A stretch of DNA of 36,885 bases from contig JAEENM010000146.1 in assembly GCA_016283745.1 (NCBI GenBank), positions 1 through 36,885 on the forward strand, given 5' to 3'. The notes beneath the pieces are model-generated. The model did no database searches. It saw only the letters and a program-made list of their open reading frames with translations, and was not told the origin of the DNA. Both the position numbers and the translations under genes were made by a program. This DNA comes from Bacteroidales bacterium. GTDB lineage: Bacteria > Bacteroidota > Bacteroidia > Bacteroidales > P3. Each line of letters starts with the position of its first letter. Position 1 is the first letter of the stretch. Shown here piece after piece: positions 1 to 7,241 of the stretch.

Positions 1-366
1 GGCAATGGCGTTGGGGTAGGCAATCTGCGTGGTAAGTCCTATCTCGGGCTGGTGAAATATTGTATGTCCGTGAGAAGCGACGAAATCAACGGCAGTGGCA
101 TCCAAACCGTTGTCGGTCAAGAATTTGCAAACGCATTTCCCGAAATAATGTCCCAAATCGACATTGCAACGGGCGTACTCCAAAGCCGTGGCGTTTTCGA
201 GCGTGGAGAGACGTCGGCGCCAGTCGTCGGAATATTCGTATGTGTCGGCACAGAGGATTTTGTAAATCCATTTTCCGGCAAGGAACTCGAAACGACAGTA
301 TGCTAAGTCGAGTCCGTCGAGCGAAGTGCCGGACATCAGTCCTATAACATTATAAAAATCTTTCAT
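1..366 (-). CDS. anmK: Anhydro-N-acetylmuramic acid kinase, N-terminal part (cut by window edge)
   Basis: Only the first 122 codons are inside the window and the reading frame is open to base 1. The protein starts MKDFYNVIGLMSGTSLDGLD, the glycine-rich nucleotide-binding opening that typifies AnmK, and later has VASHGHTIFHQP, also characteristic of the family. AnmK is known to phosphorylate and open 1,6-anhydro-MurNAc released from peptidoglycan, giving MurNAc-6-phosphate for cytoplasmic cell-wall recycling. The ATG at 364-366 is the natural start because the family motif begins nine residues later. It lies 26 bp downstream of the CARF nuclease gene on the same strand, so the two may be cotranscribed; no separate promoter fits in the gap. 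The family call is nearly certain; activity cannot be judged from a third of the protein. Confidence 0.93.
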   Translation of the reverse strand, partial: MKDFYNVIGLMSGTSLDGLDLAYCRFEFLAGKWIYKILCADTYEYSDDWRRRLSTLENATALEYARCNVDLGHYFGKCVCKFLTDNGLDATAVDFVASHGHTIFHQPEIGLTTQIAYPNAIA

Positions 367-392
367 CCGGTTGAAAATTAACACATTCTGAA

Positions 393-1559
393 TCAAAACT
401 TTTCCTTGATTTCTTTCAATTTGTTTTCCAGTTTGAAGGTCATAATTTTGAAATCCCAAAACTCGATATCCATACTTCTGGCGATTTTCTTCAGGTCGTT
501 GCTGGCATCGTGTTTCAGCGAGGCGATGTACGAATGGCACGAAACGCCGAGCAAAGCCTCTTTCAGCGCACAGGCCTTATACACAATCTCGTTGAACAGA
601 CGCTCGGTCTGTACGCCCGTTTTGCACTCAATAACAAACAGTTGGTTGTTTTTGATAAAAACCACGTCGAGTTCGTTGTTGCGACTCACGCCCTTGCGCC
701 AGATATGCACACCCTTGGCCACCTCGTCGGGATTGATAATCTGCTTTACCTTATAATAGACATAATCCTCGAACCAGCCTCCCGTAAGCCATTCCAGCTG
801 CGAGTGTGTAAGCCTGTCGTCGTGTGGCTCTACGTTGGTCATCCGCAAAAAGCCACGGATGTCGGAAACGGGCGGGATGCCGTATCTCGTCGGACTTTCC
901 ACTTCCCTTATCGGGATGCCGTTTTTGCAATCACGGTAGTGTGTGCGGAGCAGCTCCAATACTTTGTAGTCGCGGTCGGAGAGCAGCTTTTTGGTGAACA
1001 ATTCGAACATATTTTCCACGGCCTCCAACGGCATTTCGGGAGCGTGGCTGTGATGCGCCATATCGTGTTCCAGCTCGTGTACCGTAAGATATTCGGCAAT
1101 GCGCATGCGGTAACGGATTGGGAAGAAATAGTCGTCGTCGTCGAAGATGCTGTTGTCGAACTGCGAATGGATGATGGTGTTGTCGGCCACGTTGGTGTAG
1201 AAGAACTGCGCGTCGGCCGCCTCGAACACCTGCTGCACCGCCAGAGCCATATAGCGCGTGCCGCCTGCCAGATTGACACAGTAGTGAACCCCTTGACGGA
1301 TATGACTTTTCACCACACGGCAGATTTTCTCGTACTTGAACTCGTCGATGTCGTTTTTCAGCACTATCTCTTCGATGAATTCTGCCGGCACCCCGTCGAT
1401 GGCGGCAAGCCACTCCAAATCGTCGGCGGTGTCCTTGGCGGAGATGTACATCACACGGTCGCCCGGCACGTATTTCTCCTTCACGAAAAGATACGCGGGT
1501 ATCGGATTGTCCTCCGTTATGATGTTGACAAGTGTCTTTGGCGAACCATTTTCTCCCAT
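393..1559 (-). CDS. CARF-domain PD-(D/E)XK nuclease, Card1/Can2 type (DUF1887-like)
   Basis: 388 residues, close to the ~370 of known Card1 proteins. The N-terminal half looks like a CARF fold: hydrophobic beta strands and the ligand-loop motif NLAGGTR at residues 96-102, followed by a helix (YMALAVQQVF). The C-terminal part carries a PD-(D/E)XK nuclease core: E264 in GGWFEDYV, D298 in NELDVVFI, and E311 and K313 in IECKTG. The D-x12-E-x-K spacing matches the catalytic core described for Card1. Known relatives are switched on by cyclic tetra-adenylate made by type III CRISPR complexes and then cut single-stranded DNA and RNA. No cas gene or CRISPR array is in this window, so the source of a signal is unknown. 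A TAAATTTG -7 box lies 44 bp upstream. The family call is strong; the ligand and role are inferred. Confidence 0.85.
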   Translation of the reverse strand: MGENGSPKTLVNIITEDNPIPAYLFVKEKYVPGDRVMYISAKDTADDLEWLAAIDGVPAEFIEEIVLKNDIDEFKYEKICRVVKSHIRQGVHYCVNLAGGTRYMALAVQQVFEAADAQFFYTNVADNTIIHSQFDNSIFDDDDYFFPIRYRMRIAEYLTVHELEHDMAHHSHAPEMPLEAVENMFELFTKKLLSDRDYKVLELLRTHYRDCKNGIPIREVESPTRYGIPPVSDIRGFLRMTNVEPHDDRLTHSQLEWLTGGWFEDYVYYKVKQIINPDEVAKGVHIWRKGVSRNNELDVVFIKNNQLFVIECKTGVQTERLFNEIVYKACALKEALLGVSCHSYIASLKHDASNDLKKIARSMDIEFWDFKIMTFKLENKLKEIKEKF

Positions 1560-1602
1560 AAACTACTGTATTTTAAAAACTTCACTACTTAAGTCCAATC
1601 TG

Positions 1603-1610
1603 CAAATTTA
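1603..1610 (-). promoter_or_regulatory. -7 box for the CARF nuclease gene
   Basis: TAAATTTG on the minus strand matches the Bacteroidota -7 consensus TAnnTTTG and sits 44 bp upstream of the ATG. No TTTG is found at the expected -33 position, so the promoter may be weak or regulated. Confidence 0.45.
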
Positions 1611-1759
1611 CATAATTTTATCGTGCCCGCCGCACTTAGTTTTCAACAGTTTTTCAACAAACCACCCTACTAAACGGGCAAACACATAAATTCCGCACAA
1701 AAGTAATCTACTGCATTTAAAACAACAAACTGCTAAAAATCATCATATTACACAAAAAA

Positions 1760-1791
1760 TTTGCTTTTCTCGAAAAAAAATGCTACTTTTG
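1760..1791 (+). promoter_or_regulatory. Promoter of corA-phoH
   Basis: TTTG at 1760-1763, a 20-bp spacer and TACTTTTG at 1784-1791 match both halves of the Bacteroidota housekeeping promoter. Transcription would begin near 1796-1799, which places an in-frame ATG at 1780 upstream of the transcript and so decides in favour of the ATG at 1867. Confidence 0.75.
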
Positions 1792-1866
1792 CAAAAAATT
1801 TCAATAACCGATGTAGAATACCGACCACATAGTGATCTTTTAGCAAAAAGAAAGGAGAGGGCACCC

Positions 1867-2790
1867 ATGATAGAAACTGCTCAGTACAACGGACTGCAAT
1901 GGCACCACATTTCAGACGCCAGCGAAGAAGACTACCGCTACCTGCTTGAAACCTACAACTTCCACCCTCTCGACATCGAAGACTGCCGCGGCACCAACCA
2001 GCGCCCAAAAATCGACGAATACGACAACTACTATTTCCTTATTCTTCATTTCCCCTATTTCGACAAAGGCAACAAATTCGTCCGCATCAAAGAGGTGAAA
2101 ATTTTCTGGGGAAAGGACTATATCATCACCATCGGCAAGTCGCACTGGGCCGTGAAAAAGACCTTCGAGACCATCAGCGAAGGCCTCGCCGACAACGACG
2201 AACAGACCATCGCCGCCTTCAAATCCAGCGACATACTGCTCTACCGCATCCTCGACCGGCTCATGGCCGAGACCAACACCCTCATCACTCGTATCGGCGC
2301 CGAAGTGGACCTCATCAACTACGACATTTTCAGCAAGAAAGCACGGACCATCATCGAACAGATATCCATCACCCGACGCAACATCATCCTGCTCAACACC
2401 ACCTTCAAACCGCAAATACGACTCTTCCACCAATTTGAAAGCGGCGGCATCAAAGGCTTTACCGAAAGCGAGGAGATGGAAGACTACTGGGGCGATATCC
2501 TCGACCAATACCAGAAAATGTTCGACTCCGTCGAGGATTACGGCGAACTTATCGAAGGTCTCTCGCAAACATTCGACTCGTTGCAGGCCAACCGCTCCAA
2601 CGAAATAATGACAGTGCTCACCATATTCTCCAGCACCATGCTGCCACTTACCGTGATAACAGGAATGTACGGCATGAACGTGGCACTGCCTTTCCAGGAT
2701 CATCCGCAGGCTTTCTGGTTCGTGATGCTGATAATGGTGGTGGCCACCCTACTACTGCTTTTCTTCTTCAAACGACGCAACCTGCGATAA
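1867..2790 (+). CDS. corA: CorA-family magnesium/cobalt channel
   Basis: 307 residues from the ATG at 1867, close to the ~316 of E. coli CorA. A long soluble alpha/beta and helical N-terminal part is followed by two C-terminal membrane helices. The end of the first helix has the signature YGMN (in ITGMYGMNVALPF), the selectivity-filter motif of this family, and the second helix ends in a short basic tail (FFKRRNLR). CorA forms a pentameric inner-membrane channel for Mg2+, sometimes Co2+ or Ni2+. The 1867 start is chosen because an in-frame ATG at 1780 would precede the transcription start predicted from a strong promoter at 1760-1791, and because a purine-rich AAAGGAGAGGG lies just before 1867. 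phoH follows after 12 bp, so the two are likely cotranscribed. The family is clear; the preferred metal is not visible. Confidence 0.92.
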   Translation: MIETAQYNGLQWHHISDASEEDYRYLLETYNFHPLDIEDCRGTNQRPKIDEYDNYYFLILHFPYFDKGNKFVRIKEVKIFWGKDYIITIGKSHWAVKKTFETISEGLADNDEQTIAAFKSSDILLYRILDRLMAETNTLITRIGAEVDLINYDIFSKKARTIIEQISITRRNIILLNTTFKPQIRLFHQFESGGIKGFTESEEMEDYWGDILDQYQKMFDSVEDYGELIEGLSQTFDSLQANRSNEIMTVLTIFSSTMLPLTVITGMYGMNVALPFQDHPQAFWFVMLIMVVATLLLLFFFKRRNLR

Positions 2791-2802
2791 AACCTCATCA
2801 CC

Positions 2803-3780
2803 TTGGAAAACAATAATTTGGAACACATTCTCGCTCTCGACGAGATAGACCACGCCAACTTCTGGGGCGCCAACAACCGCAACCTCAATTTCATCAAAGC
2901 TCTGTTCCCAAAACTCAACATCATAGCCCGCGGCGAAATGCTAAAAGTCATCGGCCCAACCGACGAGATAAGCATCTTCGAAACACAGCTGCGACAACTC
3001 ACCGACTATTTCCGCCAGCACGGCAACATAGCCGAAGAAAACATAATGCAGATAATCGAAGGCAACGTCTCCACCGACAACGCCAGCTCCGACATACTGG
3101 TGCACGGCCGCAACGGACTGCTCATCAAAGCCCGCACCCCCAACCAGAAACGTCTGGTGGAGGCTTGCGCCGAAAACGACCTCGTATTTGCCGTAGGCCC
3201 TGCCGGTACGGGCAAGACCTACACCGCCGTGGCACTGGCCGTGAGGGCTTTGCGCAACAAAGAGGTGCGACGCATCATACTCACCCGTCCGGCAGTGGAA
3301 GCCGGCGAGAACCTCGGATTCCTGCCTGGTGACCTCCGCGAAAAACTCGATCCATACCTGCAACCTCTCTACGACGCCCTCCGCGACATGATTCCGCAAC
3401 AGAAACTGCAGTCGCTGTGGGAGGACAAAACCATCGAAATAGCCCCCCTCGCCTTTATGCGCGGACGCACCCTCGACAACGCTTTCGTTATCCTCGACGA
3501 GGCGCAGAACGCCACCTCAGCACAACTCAAGATGTTCCTCACCCGCATGGGACGCAACGCCAAATTCGTCGTCACCGGCGACCTAACACAAATCGACCTG
3601 CCGCGCTACCAATCGTCGGGACTGGCACACGCCATATCCATCTTGGGCAATATCAACAACATAGCTGTAATCCAGCTAGACAACAGCGACGTCATCCGTC
3701 ACAAACTGGTAACGAAAATCATCAACGCCTACGAGCAAAGCCCGCAGAAAGCCAATATTAGTGAAGATGTTAAGGAGTGA
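2803..3780 (+). CDS. phoH: PhoH-family ATPase
   Basis: 325 residues, typical for the PhoH/PhoL family. The central P-loop NTPase has a Walker A motif GPAGTGKT at residues 132-139 and a Walker B region VILDEAQN at 229-236. The N-terminal ~80 residues resemble the small RNA-binding-like domain that precedes the ATPase in this family. PhoH-like proteins are cytoplasmic ATPases linked to RNA metabolism; the exact substrate is not settled. Translation appears to begin at a TTG (2803-2805), 12 bp after the corA stop; the next in-frame ATG would remove conserved N-terminal sequence. The last seven codons (ISEDVKE) are made from the start of the downstream 8-bp-period repeat, so the natural C-terminus has been lengthened by repeat DNA. 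Confidence 0.92.
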   Translation: MENNNLEHILALDEIDHANFWGANNRNLNFIKALFPKLNIIARGEMLKVIGPTDEISIFETQLRQLTDYFRQHGNIAEENIMQIIEGNVSTDNASSDILVHGRNGLLIKARTPNQKRLVEACAENDLVFAVGPAGTGKTYTAVALAVRALRNKEVRRIILTRPAVEAGENLGFLPGDLREKLDPYLQPLYDALRDMIPQQKLQSLWEDKTIEIAPLAFMRGRTLDNAFVILDEAQNATSAQLKMFLTRMGRNAKFVVTGDLTQIDLPRYQSSGLAHAISILGNINNIAVIQLDNSDVIRHKLVTKIINAYEQSPQKANISEDVKE

Positions 3781-3905
3781 AGATGTGAAGGTGTGAAGGT
3801 GTGAAGGTGTGAAGGCGTGAAGGCGTGAAAGCGTGAAGGTGTGAAGATGTTGAATTGTTGAATTGTTGAGTTGTTGAACTGTTTATTTGTTTAGTTGATT
3901 AACTG
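3764..3905. repeat. Degenerate 8-bp-period tandem repeat
   Basis: About nine units of TGAAGGTG and close variants (TGAAGGCG, TGAAAGCG, TGAAGATG) run from the phoH 3' end to about 3850. They grade into TTGAATTG, TTGAGTTG, TTGAACTG, TTTATTTG and TTTAGTTG units with the same 8-bp step. The block fills the gap between the convergent phoH and M50-like genes. It is seen directly; function is unknown. Confidence 0.8.
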
Positions 3906-3920
3906 CAAACTCAAAACTAA

Positions 3921-4574
3921 TCAGAACCCCGCTTTTAGGATAGCGACAAAATTTCCCCACACATCTTTGCACACCGACACAATGGCATCGGTGAAACCCA
4001 TTTTTACCGAAAGCAGCACAATGGCAAGGTTGAACATCAGAAACAGAGCTATGTACAGAAACGACCGCACCACGCCCTGCGACGTTATATCTGTCTGACG
4101 CAGAGAAGTTTGTGTTGCGAAACAAATCAAATGGAAAGCCAATGTGAAACCTATCAGCAGATGAAACACGTGCATCGAGTCGGCGGAAGCCCAGATGCTG
4201 AAAATCAAAATGATAAACGTGAAAATAGGGAACGTATAAGGCGACAAGGCGATGAAAGTGTTGCCAATGCCGTTTCCGCTGTGCCACACCTCGCCCGAGC
4301 CCTCGGAGGAAATCTTCATCGACTTAACACGTTTGAAAAAGAGCAGACAAAAAATCATGTGGGTAAGCTCGTGCGAAGCCGTTTCAAGAACCTTCGAATT
4401 GCGTCCCAGAAAAGGAATGATGCGCAAAACAAAGAAAGCACCCAACCCGATGAAAAACCACTTGTACACCCCCAACGAAGCAAAAACCGTCTTAACCGCC
4501 AACCAAAACTCAGGAGCGACAACCATAATTCCCAATAACATAAGGGGATACGACAGTATTCGCAAAATTCTCAT
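3921..4574 (-). CDS. M50-like membrane metalloprotease
   Basis: 217 residues, almost entirely hydrophobic, with about five or six predicted membrane segments. The motif SHELTHMIFCLLF contains HExxH (HELTH) embedded in a membrane-adjacent helix, as in the M50 and M50B-like families of intramembrane zinc proteases. Later segments include LSPYTFPIF, a small-residue/proline region that could correspond to the second conserved M50 segment, but a clear LDG or NPDG motif is not evident. A role in protein or peptide cleavage within the membrane is therefore inferred from the zinc motif only. The gene stands alone between the phoH repeat and the XRE regulator. A TACTTTTG -7 box lies 58 bp upstream. 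It could instead be a non-proteolytic relative. Confidence 0.7.
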   Translation of the reverse strand: MRILRILSYPLMLLGIMVVAPEFWLAVKTVFASLGVYKWFFIGLGAFFVLRIIPFLGRNSKVLETASHELTHMIFCLLFFKRVKSMKISSEGSGEVWHSGNGIGNTFIALSPYTFPIFTFIILIFSIWASADSMHVFHLLIGFTLAFHLICFATQTSLRQTDITSQGVVRSFLYIALFLMFNLAIVLLSVKMGFTDAIVSVCKDVWGNFVAILKAGF

Positions 4575-4632
4575 AACACAAAAAGCTTATTTACAAACAT
4601 TTAATAACCAAAGCCACAAAACTTCGGCAATG

Positions 4633-4640
4633 CAAAAGTA
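4633..4640 (-). promoter_or_regulatory. -7 box for the M50-like gene
   Basis: TACTTTTG on the minus strand matches TAnnTTTG and lies 58 bp before the start codon. The -33 region has no exact TTTG. Confidence 0.5.
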
Positions 4641-4660
4641 CGATTTTTTTTGTAAATCAG

Positions 4661-4749
4661 TGAACTGTGATCTGTGAACAGTGAACTGTGAAGATTGTTT
4701 AGTTGTTTAATTGTTTAACTGAAAACTGCAAACTGACAACTGACAACTA
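4661..4749. repeat. Degenerate 7-bp-period tandem repeat
   Basis: Successive heptads TGAACTG, TGATCTG, TGAACAG, TGAACTG, then TTGTTTA-type units, then AACTGAA, AACTGCA, AACTGAC, AACTGAC run up to the stop codon of the XRE gene. The last heptads abut the C-terminal codons. The step is 7 bp here, against 8 bp in the block after phoH. Confidence 0.75.
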
Positions 4750-5334
4750 ATTATCCGCTCTCAGAAATTCCTCGAAAGTATGGTCGGAGTAAAAAACAAG
4801 ATAACGCACAGCCTTGCGAGTATCCTTTTTCTGAATCGGTTTTTCTTTGTCCCCGTCCAAATTTTGAACTTCTGCGCAATTCTCGTCGAGTTTAGGCTCG
4901 TTTGTTATTGCCTGATTTTCAAGCTCTTTTAAAATTGGAGAATTTTCAACCACCTCATTTTCAATAATTTCCGAAGTAGTATTTTGTGGGGTGATTTCAG
5001 TCATTTCAGAGGAAAAGATATCCATCTGTCCACCATTTTCCACACGTTCCACCTGATTTTCAATCGTTTGCATATTAGACGCTGTTTCTGTGCCAGAATT
5101 TTGCACATGCTCCTGAGTGTTGGCGGATTTGTACATTTCGCCCTTGCCAAACAAAAGCCAGTTGGTGTCGATTTCTGGATAGCGGGTCAAAACACGCATA
5201 ACAAAATCCAGACTGGGCTTATTACGTCCCGACATAATGTGCGACATACCCGAACGCTGAATGTTTATCTCGTCGGCGAACTGCGATGCGGTGATATTTT
5301 TTGCACGCATAATCAGATTAATTCTGTCTATCAT
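4747..5334 (-). CDS. XRE-family helix-turn-helix transcriptional regulator
   Basis: 195 residues. The N-terminal ~65 residues are a Cro/CI-type helix-turn-helix: ITASQFADEINIQRSGMSHI is the two-helix core, followed by LDFVMRVLTRYPEIDTNWLLFGKG, wording very common in Bacteroidota XRE proteins. The rest, about residues 75-180, is acidic, low-complexity and Asn/Glu-rich, and looks like a flexible linker; a short hydrophobic/aromatic tail (RYLVFYSDHTFEEFLRADN) ends it. No peptidase or sensor domain is visible. Upstream sit a TATATTTG -7 box and a 32-bp inverted repeat that covers the -33 region, so autoregulation is likely. The ATG at 5334 fits because the HTH begins within ten residues. The regulated genes are unknown. 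Confidence 0.85.
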   Translation of the reverse strand: MIDRINLIMRAKNITASQFADEINIQRSGMSHIMSGRNKPSLDFVMRVLTRYPEIDTNWLLFGKGEMYKSANTQEHVQNSGTETASNMQTIENQVERVENGGQMDIFSSEMTEITPQNTTSEIIENEVVENSPILKELENQAITNEPKLDENCAEVQNLDGDKEKPIQKKDTRKAVRYLVFYSDHTFEEFLRADN

Positions 5335-5372
5335 AACAAGTTACATTTATAACGGTAAATATTTTCAGTTTA

Positions 5373-5380
5373 CAAATATA
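5373..5380 (-). promoter_or_regulatory. -7 box of the XRE regulator gene
   Basis: TATATTTG on the minus strand, 38 bp before the start codon. Instead of a TTTG at -33 the region carries the operator-like inverted repeat at 5396-5427, which would place a bound regulator over the RNA polymerase contact. Confidence 0.55.
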
Positions 5381-5395
5381 CACAAAAATATCGAA

Positions 5396-5427
5396 ACATT
5401 TGTAAATTTTGTTAATGTTACAAATGT
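5396..5427. promoter_or_regulatory. Operator-like inverted repeat, copy 1
   Basis: ACATTTGTAA, 12 bp, TTACAAATGT: a perfect 10-bp inverted repeat spanning 32 bp just upstream of the XRE gene's -7 box. The same arms and spacing recur at 5687-5718. Binding by the XRE protein is an inference from position and symmetry. Confidence 0.6.
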
Positions 5428-5637
5428 AAAACAATTGTATTTTAAAGCAACACTTTAAAAGTATTTTGTAATTGATTGTATATTAGTTATATAAACAATA
5501 TTAAATTTTAGATGTAAATAACACTGGATTTTTCGCCTAACACGTTGAAGCACTACTATAATTACAAAAATAAATATATTGGTTTTTAGTTGATTATATA
5601 AAATTTTTACGTTTATTTATGCGAAATTAAGCACTTT

Positions 5638-5731
5638 ACATTTGTTTCAATGAAACATTTGTAAATTTTACATTTTGTAATGTTTTACATTTGTAAAATA
5701 CTGTATTGTTACAAATGTATGATACATTTGT
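5638..5731. promoter_or_regulatory. Cluster of five operator-like octamers, with inverted repeat copy 2
   Basis: The octamer ACATTTGT or its complement ACAAATGT occurs at 5638, 5655, 5687, 5711 and 5724. The 5687 and 5711 copies form ACATTTGTAA, 12 bp, TTACAAATGT (5687-5718), identical in arms and spacer length to the copy near the XRE gene. An imperfect version (ACATTTTGT) is at 5670. No gene start lies immediately beside this cluster, so it could serve looping or a short transcript not recognised here. Confidence 0.55.
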
Positions 5732-6100
5732 AAACAACGAAACAGGCCTTTTTTCTCCCGGAAAAAAATCGCAGCTTCCCTCTTCGGTTACCGAATAAAA
5801 ATTATTGCCTTGATGTTCACTCACCCATTCGGATGGAGTTTTATAAATTTTTCAATCAAAATGAAGGAGTGTCCATCCATTTTTTTCGTTCCGACATCTC
5901 AAAATCTTCGCAGAAAACCTTATTCGGGTATAAGAAAAAATTTTTTATTACATTCTCGAAGGGGAATAATTGCCTTCTCACGCATCTAATTGTCTATATT
6001 TTAGACATTTACACCCCACCCACTCCCCCACCCTTTTATTTGTTGAAAAACAAGTTGATATTTATTTTGGAAAAAATCTTCTCAATTTGACAAAAAAAAG

Positions 6101-6108
6101 TAATTTTG
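6101..6108 (+). promoter_or_regulatory. -7 box for the small lipoprotein gene
   Basis: TAATTTTG matches TAnnTTTG and lies 60 bp upstream of the lipoprotein ATG. A TTTG at 6086-6089 is only 11 bp away, too close to be a standard -33. Confidence 0.5.
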
Positions 6109-6168
6109 CACACACAATAATAAGAAATTAGCCTCGTTATTTACTAAATAATAAAAAGAGACGCACAA

Positions 6169-6297
6169 ATGAAAAAAAGAATCGTAATTATAGTCGGCAT
6201 AGCTCTTTTGCTTGGAGTACTTGCCAGTTCGTGTTACACGTCGCGCAACACTTGTCCGGCATATCGTGGCGCGCAGACCTCCCACTACAGAAAGTAG
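6169..6297 (+). CDS. Very small lipoprotein (42 residues)
   Basis: The ATG at 6169 opens MKKRIVIIVGIALLLGVLAS, a basic start and hydrophobic helix, followed by a lipobox-like SC and then the 20-residue mature part CYTSRNTCPAYRGAQTSHYR plus a final lysine. Lipid attachment at Cys22 would leave about 21 residues, with a CPAYR motif that I recall from other tiny Bacteroidota lipoproteins. A -7 box is upstream and a hairpin terminator follows at 6391-6431, so it forms its own transcription unit. There is no acidic patch after the cysteine, so it may stay on the periplasmic face of the outer membrane. Function is unknown. Confidence 0.75.
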   Translation: MKKRIVIIVGIALLLGVLASSCYTSRNTCPAYRGAQTSHYRK

Positions 6298-6390
6298 TGT
6301 TGCCTGCGGCAAGGTGTTAGCGACTATGCGACAATCCGATTGCCTGCAAGGTTTTTGTATTGTATGCCGCTACAGTAATTCTTATTAGAA

Positions 6391-6431
6391 AAAAATAAGG
6401 GGAATGTTTTTGCAAACACACCCCTTTTTCT
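6391..6431. terminator. Bidirectional hairpin terminator
   Basis: GGGG (6399-6402) pairs with CCCC (6421-6424), with an inner TGTTT/AAACA stem, flanked by an A-rich run on the left and a T-run on the right. It lies between the convergent small lipoprotein gene and the acidic protein gene and can serve both. Confidence 0.65.
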
Positions 6432-6452
6432 GTTTTCGGGACTACTGCCCTG

Positions 6453-7205
6453 TTATTTGGATTTCTTCGTCTCTTTCTTGGCTTTTGGTGCGGCCTCTTT
6501 GGCTGCCTTTGTAGATTTTGTGGTTGATTTTTTTGTTTCTTTGGCAGGCTTTGAGGGTTTCTTTTCCGTGGTCTTGGTCTCTTTCTTGGTAGTTTTGGGA
6601 GCCGATTTTTTCTCTTTCTTTTCGCCTTTTGCTTTTGCCTGTTCCTTTTCCGACTCCATCAGTTCTAGCTCTATATCAAGCAGTTCCTCCTCGTCGGGTT
6701 CCAGTTCGTCGTCATCGAGCAGGTCGTCGTCTTCGGGGTCGAGGTCGTCGTCGGGGAGATCTTCTTCTTCTTCCTCCTCCTCGTCGTCGCTGCCGAAAGC
6801 GTTGTCGGATGTAGCGTCGGCCATAGCTGCCTCTTCGGCGTAGTTGCCGTGGTTGAGGGTGAATTCGCGGTGCGCCTCGTCTTTCTCGCCGTTGTCGTTC
6901 TGTTCCATGATGTCCATATCCGACATCTCGCCGCCTTTGGCGCTGTCGCCGAAAAGATCCTTCTCCAACTCGTCCTCGGCCATGGGCGAGTCAATCTTGA
7001 CCTCAAATTTCACCATATACACGGTGTCTTCGGTCTCGAAAGGTACGACAAAAATCGGGGTTCCGTCGGGTTTTATTATTTTTTTCAGATAGGGATCATA
7101 CCCGTCGGGTTGCGGGTAAGCTTCTGCAAATTGTTCTTTCAATTCGTCGGTCAACTTATCGAAACTGATAATCCTGTTGTTTTTGTGTATTTCGTTGTTT
7201 GCCAT
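6453..7205 (-). CDS. Acidic protein with histone-H1-like lysine-rich tail
   Basis: 250 residues in three parts. Residues 1-95 form a conserved-looking globular domain (IISFDKLTDELKEQFAEAYP, then FVVPFETEDTVYMVKFEVKID, here seen as two strands and a helix). Residues about 140-185 are almost pure Asp/Glu. Residues about 185-250 are Lys/Ala/Thr/Pro-rich (KKETKTTEKKPSKPAKETKK), like eukaryotic H1 tails or bacterial AlgP/Hc1. I recall similar proteins in Bacteroides, annotated as hypothetical. It starts 36 bp after parE on the same strand, so both are probably one transcript. A role near nucleic acid is inferred from the tail; none is shown. The repetitive DNA creates long open frames in other phases that are not genes. 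Confidence 0.85.
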   Translation of the reverse strand: MANNEIHKNNRIISFDKLTDELKEQFAEAYPQPDGYDPYLKKIIKPDGTPIFVVPFETEDTVYMVKFEVKIDSPMAEDELEKDLFGDSAKGGEMSDMDIMEQNDNGEKDEAHREFTLNHGNYAEEAAMADATSDNAFGSDDEEEEEEEDLPDDDLDPEDDDLLDDDELEPDEEELLDIELELMESEKEQAKAKGEKKEKKSAPKTTKKETKTTEKKPSKPAKETKKSTTKSTKAAKEAAPKAKKETKKSK

Positions 7206-7241
7206 TTTTAAAAACTTTTTGCGATTATAGTTTAATAAATA

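Larger units (their letters stand above)
1560..1866. other. Divergent intergenic region between the CARF nuclease and corA
   Basis: This 307-bp gap holds the two divergent promoters listed here, a -7 box for the CARF nuclease gene at its left end and a full promoter for corA at its right end. The middle, about 1611-1755, is AT-rich and shows no open frame with a sensible start, no repeat and no clear terminator. Confidence 0.6.
5335..6168. other. 834-bp AT-rich non-coding region
   Basis: Apart from the XRE promoter, the operator-like octamers and a -7 box before the small lipoprotein gene, no supported gene is visible. Short open frames at about 5636-5824 (minus) and 5833-6090 (plus) have compositions dictated by AT-rich DNA and no recognisable features. 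CCGAATAA at 5791-5798 and TTATTCGG at 5920-5927 form an 8-bp inverted repeat 121 bp apart, too loose to call an RNA. Confidence 0.6.

Noticed and set aside
1780-1866. A longer corA start at 1780
   Set aside because: A full-consensus promoter at 1760-1791 places this ATG upstream of the transcription start, and the added residues match no CorA start.
3764-3905. A CRISPR-like array in the repeats after phoH
   Set aside because: The units are 8 bp in direct tandem with no spacers, so it is a short-period tandem repeat, not a CRISPR array.
5833-6090. An 85-codon open frame in the AT-rich gap
   Set aside because: Its composition reflects AT-rich DNA, it has no promoter or family features, and it overlaps the promoter area of the small lipoprotein.
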